Assembly (NCBI GenBank): GCA_902540275.1
Contig: CACBMB010000007.1
Location: forward strand, 23,051-87,050
Direction of reading: 5' to 3'
From: an uncultured Pelagibacteraceae bacterium
GTDB taxonomy: Bacteria; Pseudomonadota; Alphaproteobacteria; Pelagibacterales; Pelagibacteraceae
DNA: 64,000 nucleotides
In this document: positions 23,153 to 33,533 of the stretch, one piece after another
Layout of the letters: the number at the start of each line of letters is the position of its first letter
Numbering within the stretch: the stretch's first letter is position 1
Made by a program: the position numbers and the translations under genes
The notes under the pieces: generated by a model
Database searches by the model: none
What the model was told of the DNA's origin: nothing
The model's input: the letters and a program-made list of their open reading frames with translations, nothing else

Positions 23153-24163
23153 ATGGAAGCCACCATGGTATCGGATGCTCCAAAACATTATCCGGTATTG
23201 CTAAGTGAATTAATTAGCATTATTACCCCTCAACATGGTGGCACATTTATTGATTGCACATTTGGTCAAGGCGGATATTCAAGTAAGATTTTAAGTTATA
23301 AAAATACTAAAGTAATCGCTCTCGATAGGGATATTGAAAGTAAAATTAAAGCTGATGAAATTTTTGATAAGTTCAACGAAAGATTTGTTTTTAAAAATAA
23401 AAAATTTAGTCAATTAGATAATTTTAAGCTCAGAAATGAAAATGTTAGATCTGTAATTTTTGACTTAGGCTATTCATACACACAAATTAAAGATCCAAAA
23501 AAAGGCCTATCTTTTGATTCATCTGGTGATTTAAATATGAAAATGGGTTTAAATGATTTCTCGGCTAACGAGGTAATAAATAAGTTGGATGCTATTGAGT
23601 TAGAAAAAATCTTTAAATTCTTTGGAGAAGAAAAAGAGGCAAAAAAAATTGTAGTAAATATTGTTAAAGAGAGAAAAAAAAAAAATATTAATACAAAAAA
23701 ATTAGTTGAAATAATTAAAAAAACAAAAAAGAAAAAAAATTTTAAAATTCATAGTGCTACAAAAATTTTTCAAGCTTTAAGAATTTTTGTGAATAAAGAA
23801 ATAAGCGAGTTAATAAAAGGATTGATAGCAGCTTCAAAAATATTAAAAAAAGATGGTGTGTTAGCAGTTGTTACGTTTCATTCACTTGAAGATAAAATTG
23901 TTAAATATTTTTTCAGAAGTTTGTCAGAAAAAAAAAGTATTTCTCGTTATGTGCCTAAATTAGATGAACCGGATACAATATTCAAATTGATACAAAAAAA
24001 ACCCATTACACCTTCCGCAAAAGAATTGAAAGAAAATTTTCCTTCAAGATCTGCTAAATTAAGATACGTCATAAAAATGAATGATGTATATAAATTTGAA
24101 ACAGATATTTTGAATAAATTTAATCACTTAATTGAAATTGAGAATTTTGGAAATAAATTATGA
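23153..24163 (+). CDS. rsmH: 16S rRNA (cytosine-1402 N4)-methyltransferase
   Basis: SAM-dependent methyltransferase (MraW) that modifies C1402 in the ribosomal P site. The 336 residues include [13 protein letters not shown] near the N-terminus, the SAM loop [14 protein letters not shown] (39-52), the ALDRD strand end, the catalytic-region motif VIFDLGYSY, and [15 protein letters not shown] (about 242-256). A second ATG at 23165 (MVSDAP) is an alternative start. It follows ftsZ after 18 nt and overlaps ftsL by 4 nt, keeping the normal rsmH-ftsL-ftsI order. Confidence 0.95.
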   Translation: MEATMVSDAPKHYPVLLSELISIITPQHGGTFIDCTFGQGGYSSKILSYKNTKVIALDRDIESKIKADEIFDKFNERFVFKNKKFSQLDNFKLRNENVRSVIFDLGYSYTQIKDPKKGLSFDSSGDLNMKMGLNDFSANEVINKLDAIELEKIFKFFGEEKEAKKIVVNIVKERKKKNINTKKLVEIIKKTKKKKNFKIHSATKIFQALRIFVNKEISELIKGLIAASKILKKDGVLAVVTFHSLEDKIVKYFFRSLSEKKSISRYVPKLDEPDTIFKLIQKKPITPSAKELKENFPSRSAKLRYVIKMNDVYKFETDILNKFNHLIEIENFGNKL

Positions 24164-24429
24164 AAAAAATTGTAGTTATTACATTAATGTTTTCTCTAAT
24201 TCTAATTACTACTATTGTAAAAAATTCTACTAAAAAATTTGAAGATGAAACATTTTTAATTAAGGAAAATATAAGAAGTTTAATAAAAGATTATGAAAAA
24301 TCAAAATTAGAATTTGATTATTTAAGTTCAGCCGAAAAGCTTATCGAATATCAACAATTATATTTTGAGAATAAATTAGTTCAAAAAAAAATAAAGGAAA
24401 TTAGTAGTTTTGAATTAAATCATGAATAA
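24160..24429 (+). CDS. ftsL: FtsL-like divisome protein
   Basis: The 89-residue bitopic protein consists of a very short cytoplasmic N-terminus, one transmembrane helix (about 4-21, [18 protein letters not shown]) and a periplasmic coiled coil rich in Lys, Glu and Leu. This is the FtsL architecture, in which the protein joins FtsB and FtsQ to activate FtsWI septal peptidoglycan synthesis. Sequence similarity is weak, as is normal for FtsL; the assignment rests on topology and on its exact place between rsmH and ftsI, with ATGA-type overlaps on both sides. Confidence 0.75.
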   Translation: MKKIVVITLMFSLILITTIVKNSTKKFEDETFLIKENIRSLIKDYEKSKLEFDYLSSAEKLIEYQQLYFENKLVQKKIKEISSFELNHE

Positions 24430-26113
24430 TGAAAATAGAATTATTTTAGAAGAGCAAAAAAATGATTATATCTTTAGTAAAAGTAAATCAAATTTAAATA
24501 TCAATTTTAATCGAATAGCTTTTATTTTTTTTGTTTTTTTTATTATATCTGTAATTTTTTCAATACACCTTATTCATCTAGGTTCTAGAAATTTAAAAAA
24601 TACTATCAAAATTGATCCCGTTGAATCAAATAAGGAATTTTATAGGGCTGATATTGTTGACAGAAACAATGAATACTTGAGTAAAACAATTAGTTCAATA
24701 GACATAGGCATAAGTCCGTCACAAATTATTGATGAGAAAAAGTTAATTCTAAATCTAAGGTATATATTTCCAGATAAAGATTATTCTGAAATAAAAAAAA
24801 GAATTAATAAGGGAAAATTTTTTTATTTTGAAAAAAAAGTATCAGATGAAAATTATGAAAAATTAATGAGACTTGGAGACAAGTCTATAGAACCTAGGGC
24901 AAACATTATTAGATTATATCCACAAAAGAATCTATTCAGTCATATAATTGGTCAAATTGATAGCGACAATAATGGAATATCAGGTTTAGAAAAATCCTTA
25001 GATAATGATTTAAAGAAATTTTCCAATCCTATTAGATTAAGTGTAGATTCGAATATTCAATATCTCATTAGAAAAGAATTAATCGAATTTAATAAAATTT
25101 TTCAGACTAAAGGCAGCGCTTCGCTTTTAATGAATATTCACAGTGGAGAAATACTGTCCTTTGTTTCATTACCAGATTTTGATTTGAATGAGAGAAAACA
25201 AATTAAAGATAAAAATTACATTAATCGAGTAAGCAAAGGATCTTATGAATTGGGATCTGTATTTAAACCTTTTACTTTTGCGGCTGCACTAGATATGGAA
25301 TTAATTGAGCCATCAACAGAATTTTTAAACTTGCCTAAGTCGATCAAATGTTCAGGATTTCCAATCAGAGAATATGATAAAGAAATTCCAAGCAGTTTAA
25401 CTGCGGAAGAAATATTAGTAAGATCTGGAAATATTGGATCAGTTAAGATAGCTCAAAAAATAGGTGAAGAAAAATTTAAAAATTTTTTAGAAAAAATAGG
25501 TGTTATTGGAAATTTTAATTTTGATCTAGAGGAAGTAGCTGTTTATAAAAATTTTTCTATGGGCAAATGCAAATTAGCTACAGCTGCATTTGGACATGGG
25601 ATAACTACAACTTTGTTGCAACTAGCTAAAGGTTATGCAGTTATATCTAATGGCGGATATGACGTTGAACCAAAATTAGTAATTAGAAATTCTGATAAGT
25701 TAATGAGTGAAAAAAAATCAATTTTAAAGAAAGATGTTTCAGAGAAATTAGTAAAAATTTTAAGAAAAATCGTTACTGATAGTCAGGGTACTGCAGGTTT
25801 AGCAAATGTTGAAGGATATGAAATTGCTGGTAAAACAGGAACCGCTGAACAGGTAATTGATGGTGAGTATTCAAAAAATAAAATAAATACTTTTGCATCA
25901 GTTTTTCCGTCATCAAAACCTGAGTTTGTTTTTATTGTTATGCTCGATTCACCAAAAGGCTCTCCAACTTATGTTTATAACTATAGAAATAAAAAAGGGA
26001 GTTTTACTGGAACACCTTTTAATACTGCAGGATGGACTTCTGTTGAAGTTGCAGGTCAAATTATAGAAAAAATTGGGCCTATTTTAGCCACAAAGTATCT
26101 TCAAATTTATTAA
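24422..26113 (+). CDS. ftsI: Septal peptidoglycan transpeptidase FtsI (PBP3)
   Basis: Class B penicillin-binding protein that cross-links septal peptidoglycan with FtsW. The 563 residues show one N-terminal membrane anchor (about 32-50), a pedestal domain starting at REF/YRADIVDRNNE, and the transpeptidase domain with nucleophile motif S279-V-F-K282 (ELGSVFKPFT), the SxN motif SGN (VRSGNIGS) and KTGT (IAGKTGTAEQ). The length is normal. It overlaps ftsL by 8 nt and is followed after 2 nt by the murE-murF fusion. Confidence 0.95.
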   Translation: MNNENRIILEEQKNDYIFSKSKSNLNINFNRIAFIFFVFFIISVIFSIHLIHLGSRNLKNTIKIDPVESNKEFYRADIVDRNNEYLSKTISSIDIGISPSQIIDEKKLILNLRYIFPDKDYSEIKKRINKGKFFYFEKKVSDENYEKLMRLGDKSIEPRANIIRLYPQKNLFSHIIGQIDSDNNGISGLEKSLDNDLKKFSNPIRLSVDSNIQYLIRKELIEFNKIFQTKGSASLLMNIHSGEILSFVSLPDFDLNERKQIKDKNYINRVSKGSYELGSVFKPFTFAAALDMELIEPSTEFLNLPKSIKCSGFPIREYDKEIPSSLTAEEILVRSGNIGSVKIAQKIGEEKFKNFLEKIGVIGNFNFDLEEVAVYKNFSMGKCKLATAAFGHGITTTLLQLAKGYAVISNGGYDVEPKLVIRNSDKLMSEKKSILKKDVSEKLVKILRKIVTDSQGTAGLANVEGYEIAGKTGTAEQVIDGEYSKNKINTFASVFPSSKPEFVFIVMLDSPKGSPTYVYNYRNKKGSFTGTPFNTAGWTSVEVAGQIIEKIGPILATKYLQIY

Positions 26114-26115
26114 TA

Positions 26116-28977
26116 ATGTTTCTCAAAGATTACTTTCCTGGAATAGAAAAAAAATTTCAAAAATATTTTTTTTCTTATATCTCTTTTGATAGTTCAAAAA
26201 TAAAAAAGAATTTTATTTTTTTTGCAATTAAAGGCAATAATCATGATGGTCATGATTTTATAAATCATGCCATAAAAAAAGGAGCAAAAATAATTATCCA
26301 TGAAAAAAAATTTACAGGGTTAAAGAATGAAATTTTATTTATATATACTAAAAATATTAGAAAGTTATTGGCTGAGATTGCTTTTAGAATAAATTTTGAT
26401 AAACCAAATAATTTAGTATCTGTTACAGGCACTAATGGCAAATCCTCTATTGCTGATTTCTATTTTCAAATACTTCAATTAAATAAAAAAAAAGTTGCTT
26501 CTATAGGGACATTAGGCATCAGAACTAATAAATCATTTAAAAGTTTATCAAATACAACAATAGATCCAATTAAATTAAGTGAAATATTAAAAAATTTAAA
26601 AAAACAAAAAATAGAGAATGTTATTATGGAAGCATCTAGTCATGGATTAAAACAACATAGATTAGATGGATTATTGTTTGATATAGGTATTTTTACGAAT
26701 CTTTCTCATGATCACTTGGATTATCATAAAAACTTTAAAGAATATTTGAATGCAAAAATGTATCTATTTAGAAAGTTATTAAAAAAAAATGGAAATATTG
26801 TTACTGATTATTCCATTCCTGAATTTAAAAAAATTAAAAAAATTTCTAAAATCAAAAAATTAAAACTTAATTTAATTTTAAGTGATAAAAAAGATTTAGG
26901 GATAAAAGTTGTTTCACATATATTCGATGGGGAAAAACAAATAGTTATTTTAAATTATAAAAAAAAAATTTTAGAATTTAAAGTCAATTTAATTGGAAAG
27001 ATTCAGATTAAAAATGTATTAATGGCTATATTAGCCGCCGAAAAAAGTGGTATTAAAATTTCTAACATTATCAAAAATCTAAATTATTTAAAACCTATCA
27101 ACGGTAGATTAGAAAAGATTGGTCAAATCAAAAATAACTCGAAAGTGATTTTAGATTATGCTCACACCCCTGAAGCTTTAAAAACTGTTTTAGAAAATTT
27201 GAAAGAACAATTTCCAAATAATAAGATTTCAATAGTATTTGGCTGTGGCGGAGATCGAGATATTAAAAAGAGATCTAAAATGGGAAAAATTGCAAACATT
27301 TATTGTAATCAAATTTATATAACAGATGATAATCCAAGAAATGAAAATCCAAACTTAATTAGAAAAGAAATTAAAAAAGAAATAAAAAAAAAAGATTTAT
27401 TTGAAATCGCTGATAGAAAAGAAGCTATAAATAGAGCTATCTTTAATCTTAAAAGTTCTGAAATTTTATTAATAGCTGGAAAGGGTCACGAAACTACTCA
27501 AACTTATAAGAATAAAGTTAGATTTTTTTCTGATAGAGAAGTTATTAAAGTAGCAATAGAAAATAAAAATAAAGATTTATCAAATAATATTAAATTAAAC
27601 ATCATTAAAGAGATCTCAAAATCAAAGTTATCGTTAAAAAAAATTAATTTTAATAATGCAGTAATTAATTCAAGAGATGTGAATAGAAATGATATTTTTT
27701 TTACTATTAAAGGAAAAAAAAATGATGCTCACAGATATTTAAGCGAGGTATTTAGAAGAAAAGCATCAATTGCGATTGTTGAAAAAATACTAAAGAAATC
27801 AAATTATACAAAACAAATAAAAGTAAAAGATACTTTGAATTTCTTAACTAGGTGTGCGACGACTTTGAGAGATTCTTTAGAAACTAAGTTTATAGCAATC
27901 ACAGGAAGTTGTGGGAAAACATCACTTAAAGATATGTTGGGACTTGTTTTAAACAAACATTTTAAAACCACTTTTTCAAAAAAATCTTTTAATAATAAAT
28001 ATGGGGTTCCTTTAAGTTTATTTAATATAAATCAGAGAGATAAATTTGGTGTATTAGAAGTTGGAATGGATAAAAAAGGAGAAATAGATTTTTTGTCAAA
28101 AATTATTAAACCCGATGTGGGAATGATAACAAATATAAGCTTTGCCCATATAAAAAATTTTAAGAATATTTCAGAAATCGCAGCTGCAAAGGGTGAAATC
28201 ATTAATAATATTAATAAGCATGGGTCAATTATCCTTAATGCAGATGATAAATTTTTTGATTTTCACAAAAAATTAGCAGCTAAAAAAAATATAAAAGTTT
28301 TTTCTTTTTCTTTTAATAAGAAAAATGCAACCGTTTATATAAAAAAAATCATTAAACAAAAAAATATGTTTAAAATTATTTTTAGGATTAATGATTTAGA
28401 AAAATATTTTTATATAAGAAGAGATTTTAAAAGTTTTTTATATAATATTTTAGCTACACTTACGGTCATACAAATTTATTTTGATGTGACCAAATTAAAT
28501 AAAAATATATTTTTGAATATTAAATCAACAGAAGGCAGAGGAGATATTTCAAAAGTAACACTGAATAAGAGAGAAATTTATCTTATAAATGAAAGCTATA
28601 ATTCCAACCCGTTATCTTTGACCTCAGCTTTACAAAATTTTAATAAAATAAATGTAAATGATAAAAAAAAACATATCTTATTAGGAGATATGCTTGAATT
28701 AGGAAATCATTCGAAAAAATTACACATCTCTATCGCAAAAGAAATTAATAAAATTTCGGTAAATAAGGTTCATGTAATTGGTAGTGATATTAAAGAAACT
28801 TTTAAAAAAATTCATAAAATTAAAAAAGGATTAATTTTAAAAAATGATTCGGAATTAAATAAACTTATAGTAAACAATTTGAGGGATGGTGATTATTTAA
28901 TGGTAAAAGGATCAAATTCAACGGGTTTATTTAATCATATAAGTAAATTAAAAAAGATAAATACTTATGCTTTATAA
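26116..28977 (+). CDS. murEF: Bifunctional MurE-MurF ligase fusion
   Basis: One 953-residue polypeptide carries two consecutive Mur ligases, adding meso-diaminopimelate to UDP-MurNAc-L-Ala-D-Glu and then D-Ala-D-Ala to the tripeptide. The MurE half (about 1-485) has P-loop TGTNGKSS (104-111), EASSHGL, and DNPR (405-408), the DAP-selecting signature. The MurF half (about 490-953) has its own P-loop TGSCGKTS (596-603), the [11 protein letters not shown] segment, NESYNSNP and LGDMLELG. There is no stop or start between the halves, which in most bacteria are separate adjacent genes. It overlaps mraY by 11 nt. Confidence 0.95.
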   Translation: MFLKDYFPGIEKKFQKYFFSYISFDSSKIKKNFIFFAIKGNNHDGHDFINHAIKKGAKIIIHEKKFTGLKNEILFIYTKNIRKLLAEIAFRINFDKPNNLVSVTGTNGKSSIADFYFQILQLNKKKVASIGTLGIRTNKSFKSLSNTTIDPIKLSEILKNLKKQKIENVIMEASSHGLKQHRLDGLLFDIGIFTNLSHDHLDYHKNFKEYLNAKMYLFRKLLKKNGNIVTDYSIPEFKKIKKISKIKKLKLNLILSDKKDLGIKVVSHIFDGEKQIVILNYKKKILEFKVNLIGKIQIKNVLMAILAAEKSGIKISNIIKNLNYLKPINGRLEKIGQIKNNSKVILDYAHTPEALKTVLENLKEQFPNNKISIVFGCGGDRDIKKRSKMGKIANIYCNQIYITDDNPRNENPNLIRKEIKKEIKKKDLFEIADRKEAINRAIFNLKSSEILLIAGKGHETTQTYKNKVRFFSDREVIKVAIENKNKDLSNNIKLNIIKEISKSKLSLKKINFNNAVINSRDVNRNDIFFTIKGKKNDAHRYLSEVFRRKASIAIVEKILKKSNYTKQIKVKDTLNFLTRCATTLRDSLETKFIAITGSCGKTSLKDMLGLVLNKHFKTTFSKKSFNNKYGVPLSLFNINQRDKFGVLEVGMDKKGEIDFLSKIIKPDVGMITNISFAHIKNFKNISEIAAAKGEIINNINKHGSIILNADDKFFDFHKKLAAKKNIKVFSFSFNKKNATVYIKKIIKQKNMFKIIFRINDLEKYFYIRRDFKSFLYNILATLTVIQIYFDVTKLNKNIFLNIKSTEGRGDISKVTLNKREIYLINESYNSNPLSLTSALQNFNKINVNDKKKHILLGDMLELGNHSKKLHISIAKEINKISVNKVHVIGSDIKETFKKIHKIKKGLILKNDSELNKLIVNNLRDGDYLMVKGSNSTGLFNHISKLKKINTYAL

Positions 28978-30052
28978 TTTTCTTTTAAATTTTGTAGATA
29001 TTTTTTCTTTTTTAAATGTGTTTAAATACATAACTTTTAGAACTGGTTTAGCAGTATTTACTTCATTAATTATAGTTCTACTAATTGGGAATCCATTTAT
29101 CAGATTTTTTGCTAATAAAGAAATTACAAATCCAATAAGAGATGATGGCCCCTCAGATCATATTATAAAAAAAATTGGGACACCGACAATGGGAGGTTTA
29201 ATTATTTTAACAGGATTATTAATTTCAGTATTAATGTGGGGTAATTTAAAAAATATTTACGTAATTTTTGCTCTATATATTGCAATATCGTTTGGGTTAC
29301 TAGGAGCTTATGATGACTATAAAAAAATAAAATATAAAAATTCTTCAGGGATATCATCTAAAATAAAATTAATAATTCAAATCATACTTGCTATAATAGG
29401 ATTGTTATTTTTAAATGAATTTTCAAATAATGCTGATTTAACAAACTTATTTTTTCCATTTTTTAAAAACTTAATAATAAATTTAGGTTGGTTTTTTATT
29501 CCTTTTGCGGTTTTTGTAATTGTTGGATCATCAAATGCTGTTAATTTGACGGACGGTTTGGATGGTCTAGCAACAGTACCAGTTATTCTAGTTGCTGTTT
29601 GCTTTGCTTTTATAAGTTACGTAACTGGAAATATAGTTTTCTCAGATTATTTACAAATTCCATATATTGAAGGCACAGGAGAAATTTCAATTTTTTGTGG
29701 AGCTATTATAGGAGCTTGTTTAGGTTTTCTGTGGTTCAATGCACCGCCTGCAAAAATATTTATGGGTGACACAGGATCTCTTTCTCTTGGAGGTTCTTTA
29801 GGAGCTGTGGGAATTATAACAAAACACGAAATAGTTTTAGCAATAACTGGTGGACTATTTGTTTTAGAGGCGGTTTCAGTTATGGTTCAAGTTATTTCTT
29901 TCAAATTAACTGGAAAAAGAATATTTAAGATGGCGCCTATACACCATCATTTTGAAAAAAAAGGTTGGCCCGAATCTACTGTTGTAATTAGGTTTTGGAT
30001 TATCTCAATTGTTTTGGCAATGGTTGGCTTAGCTACATTAAAACTTAGATAA
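28967..30052 (+). CDS. mraY: Phospho-N-acetylmuramoyl-pentapeptide transferase
   Basis: Integral membrane enzyme that transfers phospho-MurNAc-pentapeptide to undecaprenyl phosphate, forming lipid I. The 361 residues have about ten hydrophobic helices. The conserved cytoplasmic motifs are GTPTMGGL, the Asp pair [32 protein letters not shown] and [15 protein letters not shown]. It starts inside the 3' end of the murEF fusion and is followed after 11 nt by murD. Confidence 0.96.
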   Translation: MLYNFLLNFVDIFSFLNVFKYITFRTGLAVFTSLIIVLLIGNPFIRFFANKEITNPIRDDGPSDHIIKKIGTPTMGGLIILTGLLISVLMWGNLKNIYVIFALYIAISFGLLGAYDDYKKIKYKNSSGISSKIKLIIQIILAIIGLLFLNEFSNNADLTNLFFPFFKNLIINLGWFFIPFAVFVIVGSSNAVNLTDGLDGLATVPVILVAVCFAFISYVTGNIVFSDYLQIPYIEGTGEISIFCGAIIGACLGFLWFNAPPAKIFMGDTGSLSLGGSLGAVGIITKHEIVLAITGGLFVLEAVSVMVQVISFKLTGKRIFKMAPIHHHFEKKGWPESTVVIRFWIISIVLAMVGLATLKLR

Positions 30053-30063
30053 AAGGCATAAGT

Positions 30064-31356
30064 TTGAATATCTTTATAAATAAAAAAATATTGATTTATG
30101 GTTTAGGGAAAAGTGGATTGTCTTCATTCACGTTTCTGAAGAAAAAAAGTGAAATATTTTTATATGATGATAATTTTTCGAAGGTCCAAGCTTTAAATTT
30201 AAAAAAAAATATAATTACTTATAAAAACATATTAAAATCAAGATTTGATCAAATAATTATAAGCCCTGGAATTGATATTAACAAATGTAAATTGTCTAAA
30301 TTTCTTAAGAAAAACAATGATAAAGTTTATTCTGATTTAGATGTTTTTTACTCATTTTATAAAAATGATTGTATTACAATTACAGGCACAAATGGAAAGT
30401 CTACAACATGTCAACTTCTGTATGAAATTTTATTACATCAAAAAGCTGATGTTAAATTAGTAGGAAATATTGGAAACCCAATTTTGTCTGTTAAAAGAGT
30501 AAATAAAAAAACAATATTTGTTATCGAGGCTTCTTCTTATCAATTAGAATATAGTAAAATTTTTAAATCAAAATATGCAGCTATCCTCAATATATCTCCG
30601 GATCATATTGAGAGACACAAAACTTTAAAAAGATATATTAAATCTAAATTTAAATTATTTAAGAATCAATCAAAAGAAAATTTTGCTTTTGTTAAAAAAA
30701 ATGATTTTCTTATCAGTAAAGAATTAAAAGAAAATAAATTGAATTGTAAAGTTATAAAAGTAAATACAAAAAAAAATAACAAACTAATAGAGAAAACAAA
30801 AAACCAATATTTTCTGACCGAAACTAATAAAGAAAATTTTTTATTTGCCTTTGAAATATCTAAAAAATTAAAACTAAAACAAAGTTTAATAAAGCAAACA
30901 ATTCAAAAATTTAATGGATTAAAATATCGTCAACAAATTATTATTAAAAAAAAATTTCTTACAATTATTAATGACTCTAAATCTACGAGTTTTTCCTCAT
31001 CTATAGGAGTTCTTAAATCAAATCAAAATATTTATTGGTTATTAGGTGGAATTCCTAAGAAAGGAGATAAATTTATTCTACCAAGCAAATATTTTAAAAA
31101 TATCAAAGCTTTTGTATATGGTAAAAACAAAAAATTTTTTAACCAAAAACTAAAAGGTAAGATTGAATATAAAAATTTTGATAATCTAAAAGATGCACTA
31201 AAAAAAGTTTTTATGATTATTAATAAGAATAAATTTATTTATAAGACAATATTGTTTAGTCCATGTGCCGCATCATTTGATAGTTTTAAAAATTTTGAGG
31301 ACAGAGGTTCTTATTTTAATAATTTGATTAAAAAGTATTTAAATGGTGCAAAATAG
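30064..31356 (+). CDS. murD: UDP-N-acetylmuramoylalanine-D-glutamate ligase
   Basis: Cytoplasmic Mur ligase that adds D-Glu to UDP-MurNAc-L-Ala. The frame opens with TTG at 30064, giving MNIFINKKILIYGLGKSGLS, the expected nucleotide-fold start. The 430 residues contain ITGTNGKSTTCQLL (ATP loop, about 107-120), the substrate segment VGNIGNP, EASSYQLEY, and NISPDHIERHKT. The C-terminal domain has NDSKSTS and LLGGIPKKGDKF. The very high Lys/Asn content reflects the base composition. It overlaps ftsW by 14 nt. Confidence 0.93.
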   Translation: MNIFINKKILIYGLGKSGLSSFTFLKKKSEIFLYDDNFSKVQALNLKKNIITYKNILKSRFDQIIISPGIDINKCKLSKFLKKNNDKVYSDLDVFYSFYKNDCITITGTNGKSTTCQLLYEILLHQKADVKLVGNIGNPILSVKRVNKKTIFVIEASSYQLEYSKIFKSKYAAILNISPDHIERHKTLKRYIKSKFKLFKNQSKENFAFVKKNDFLISKELKENKLNCKVIKVNTKKNNKLIEKTKNQYFLTETNKENFLFAFEISKKLKLKQSLIKQTIQKFNGLKYRQQIIIKKKFLTIINDSKSTSFSSSIGVLKSNQNIYWLLGGIPKKGDKFILPSKYFKNIKAFVYGKNKKFFNQKLKGKIEYKNFDNLKDALKKVFMIINKNKFIYKTILFSPCAASFDSFKNFEDRGSYFNNLIKKYLNGAK

Positions 31357-32467
31357 ATCAATATATAATTTATATTATGAATGGTGGAAAAATATTGATA
31401 AATTTTTGTTTTTTTTGATAATTTTACTATTTATCACGGGATTATTTTTTTCATTAGTGTCTACATCTTTGTTAGTTTCAGATAAATTGAATACGAATGA
31501 TTATACTTTTTTCTTTAAACACTTATCTTTTGTTTTTTTAGGTATCATTATAATATTCATTTTATCTTCTATAAATGAAGAGAGGTTATTTAGAATTTCT
31601 CCAATAATCTTTCTATTATCTATAGTTTTTTTATTTTTAGTACCTATTATAGGTGTCGAGGTTAATAGTGCCAAAAGATGGATTGATTTTTATTTTTTAC
31701 CACGATTCCAACCAATTGAATTAGTTAAACCATTTTTAATAATTATAATTAGTATTATTTTGAGTAGCGAAAAATATTCAAATATTTATTTTAAGTATCT
31801 AGTTACATTTTTAATAACAATACTAATAACAATATTATTAGCTGCTCAGCCAGATATTGGACAGACCTTACTAGTTCTTTTTAGTTGGTCAGTTTTAATC
31901 TTTATATCAGGAGTTAATATTATTTTTTTATCAGTTTCATGTTTGATCATATCAATAATTTTATATTTTTTAATTAGATTTGTTCCTAAGTTTGAATACA
32001 TTAAAAATAGAATATTATCATTCTTTAATAGTGAAACAGGAACTCATAATGCACAATCTGAAAAAGCAATTGATTCTATTACAAGCGGAGGATATTTTGG
32101 TAAAGGAATCGGAGAGGGAACTCTTAAAGGAAGAGTGCCAGAAGCTCATACTGATTATATAATTTCTGTTATTTCTGAAGAGTTTGGCGTAATTGCCATA
32201 ATTTTAATCTTATTCTTATTTTTAATATTTATTTATGCAGTGTTTAAAAAAGTTCATTTAGAAAATAAAGAAAGGATTAAATTAATTTTAGTTGGTTGTG
32301 TAAGTCTTATTTTAGTCCAAGCAATGATTCATATTGGAGTAAATATCAGATTATTTCCTACCACAGGAATGACACTTCCTTTTATTAGTTATGGTGGTTC
32401 CTCAATTATAAGTGTTTCAATTTTATCTGGAATTATTTTGAACTTGACTAAAAGAAGAATTAGATAA
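31343..32467 (+). CDS. ftsW: Septal peptidoglycan glycosyltransferase FtsW
   Basis: SEDS-family polymerase that, paired with FtsI, polymerises septal glycan strands from lipid II. The 374 residues form about ten transmembrane helices. Family markers are the SAKRWID sequence after helix 3, RFQPIELVKP, AAQPDIGQTLL, the large extracytoplasmic loop with GGYFGKGIGEGTLKGRVPEA-type sequence, HTDYIISVISEEFG, and the C-terminal LPFISYGGSS. It overlaps the end of murD and is followed after 1 nt by murG. Confidence 0.95.
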   Translation: MVQNRSIYNLYYEWWKNIDKFLFFLIILLFITGLFFSLVSTSLLVSDKLNTNDYTFFFKHLSFVFLGIIIIFILSSINEERLFRISPIIFLLSIVFLFLVPIIGVEVNSAKRWIDFYFLPRFQPIELVKPFLIIIISIILSSEKYSNIYFKYLVTFLITILITILLAAQPDIGQTLLVLFSWSVLIFISGVNIIFLSVSCLIISIILYFLIRFVPKFEYIKNRILSFFNSETGTHNAQSEKAIDSITSGGYFGKGIGEGTLKGRVPEAHTDYIISVISEEFGVIAIILILFLFLIFIYAVFKKVHLENKERIKLILVGCVSLILVQAMIHIGVNIRLFPTTGMTLPFISYGGSSIISVSILSGIILNLTKRRIR

Positions 32468-32468
32468 T

Positions 32469-33533
32469 ATGCAAAAAAAAATTTTAATTACCACTGGAGG
32501 TTCAGGCGGTCATGTAATACCTGCATTAATTCTTTATAATCATTTATTTAAAAAATTTGAAGTACTTGTAACAACAGATAAAAGAGGATTGAACTTTTTT
32601 AACAAAAACATCAGCAAGTTTAAAATTATAAATACTCCAAAATTAAGTAATATATTTTTATTACCTGTAAATTTATTTAAAATATTATTTTTAACTTTTG
32701 AATCATATTTTTTAATAAAAAGTCAGAATATAGAAAAAATTATTTCTACAGGGGGATATATGTCTTTACCTTTAATTTTAGCTGCGAAATTTTGTAAATT
32801 AAAAATTTATTTATTGGAACCAAATTTAGTTTTAGGACGTGCTAATAGATTTTTTCTAAATTCTTGTGAAAAAATTTTTTGCTATAGTGATCAAATTAAG
32901 AATTTTCCTAATCACTTCAAAGATAAGATAATTTTAATCAATCCCTTAGTCAGGAAGGAATTTTATAAAATTAATCAAGTCTCGACAAAAAAAAATCAAT
33001 TTAATTTATTGATAATAGGAGGGAGTCAGGGTGCAAGAATTTTTGATGAAAATTTAAAAAATTCTATTGTCAATATTTCAAAAAAATACTCAATAAAAAT
33101 TATTCAACAAACAAGCAAAAAAAATGTTACAAATCTTGAGAAATTTTATTCAAATAAAAATATTAAAAATTTCATATTTTGTTTTAATGAAAATTTTAAA
33201 GAAATAATTCAAGAAACTGATTTAGGTATTACTAGGGCTGGAGCCTCGACTTTAGCAGAATTGTCAATATCAAATATACCATTCTTAGCTGTTCCACTGC
33301 CATCATCAAAAGACAACCATCAACTAGAGAATGCAAATTTTTATAAAAATAAAGAATGTTGCTGGGTCCTTGATCAAAAAAAATTTGAAAATGATATTGA
33401 GCAGACTCTGTTAGATATTTTAAAAAATAGAGAAGATTTATTGAAAAAAAAAGAAAATTTAAAGAAATTAAATTACCAAAATTCATGGATTAATGTTAAT
33501 CAAAAATTATTAAAGGCTTTAAATGAAAATTGA
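32469..33533 (+). CDS. murG: Lipid II synthase (UDP-GlcNAc transferase) MurG
   Basis: Membrane-associated GT-B glycosyltransferase that adds GlcNAc to lipid I. The 354 residues have the N-terminal TTGGSGGHVIPA loop (7-18), STGGYMSLPL (about 94-103), LIIGGSQGARIFD opening the donor domain, and the UDP-GlcNAc-binding ITRAGASTLAEL with PLPSSKDNHQLENA. The gene overlaps murC by 11 nt. All motifs are intact, so it should be functional. Confidence 0.94.
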   Translation: MQKKILITTGGSGGHVIPALILYNHLFKKFEVLVTTDKRGLNFFNKNISKFKIINTPKLSNIFLLPVNLFKILFLTFESYFLIKSQNIEKIISTGGYMSLPLILAAKFCKLKIYLLEPNLVLGRANRFFLNSCEKIFCYSDQIKNFPNHFKDKIILINPLVRKEFYKINQVSTKKNQFNLLIIGGSQGARIFDENLKNSIVNISKKYSIKIIQQTSKKNVTNLEKFYSNKNIKNFIFCFNENFKEIIQETDLGITRAGASTLAELSISNIPFLAVPLPSSKDNHQLENANFYKNKECCWVLDQKKFENDIEQTLLDILKNREDLLKKKENLKKLNYQNSWINVNQKLLKALNEN

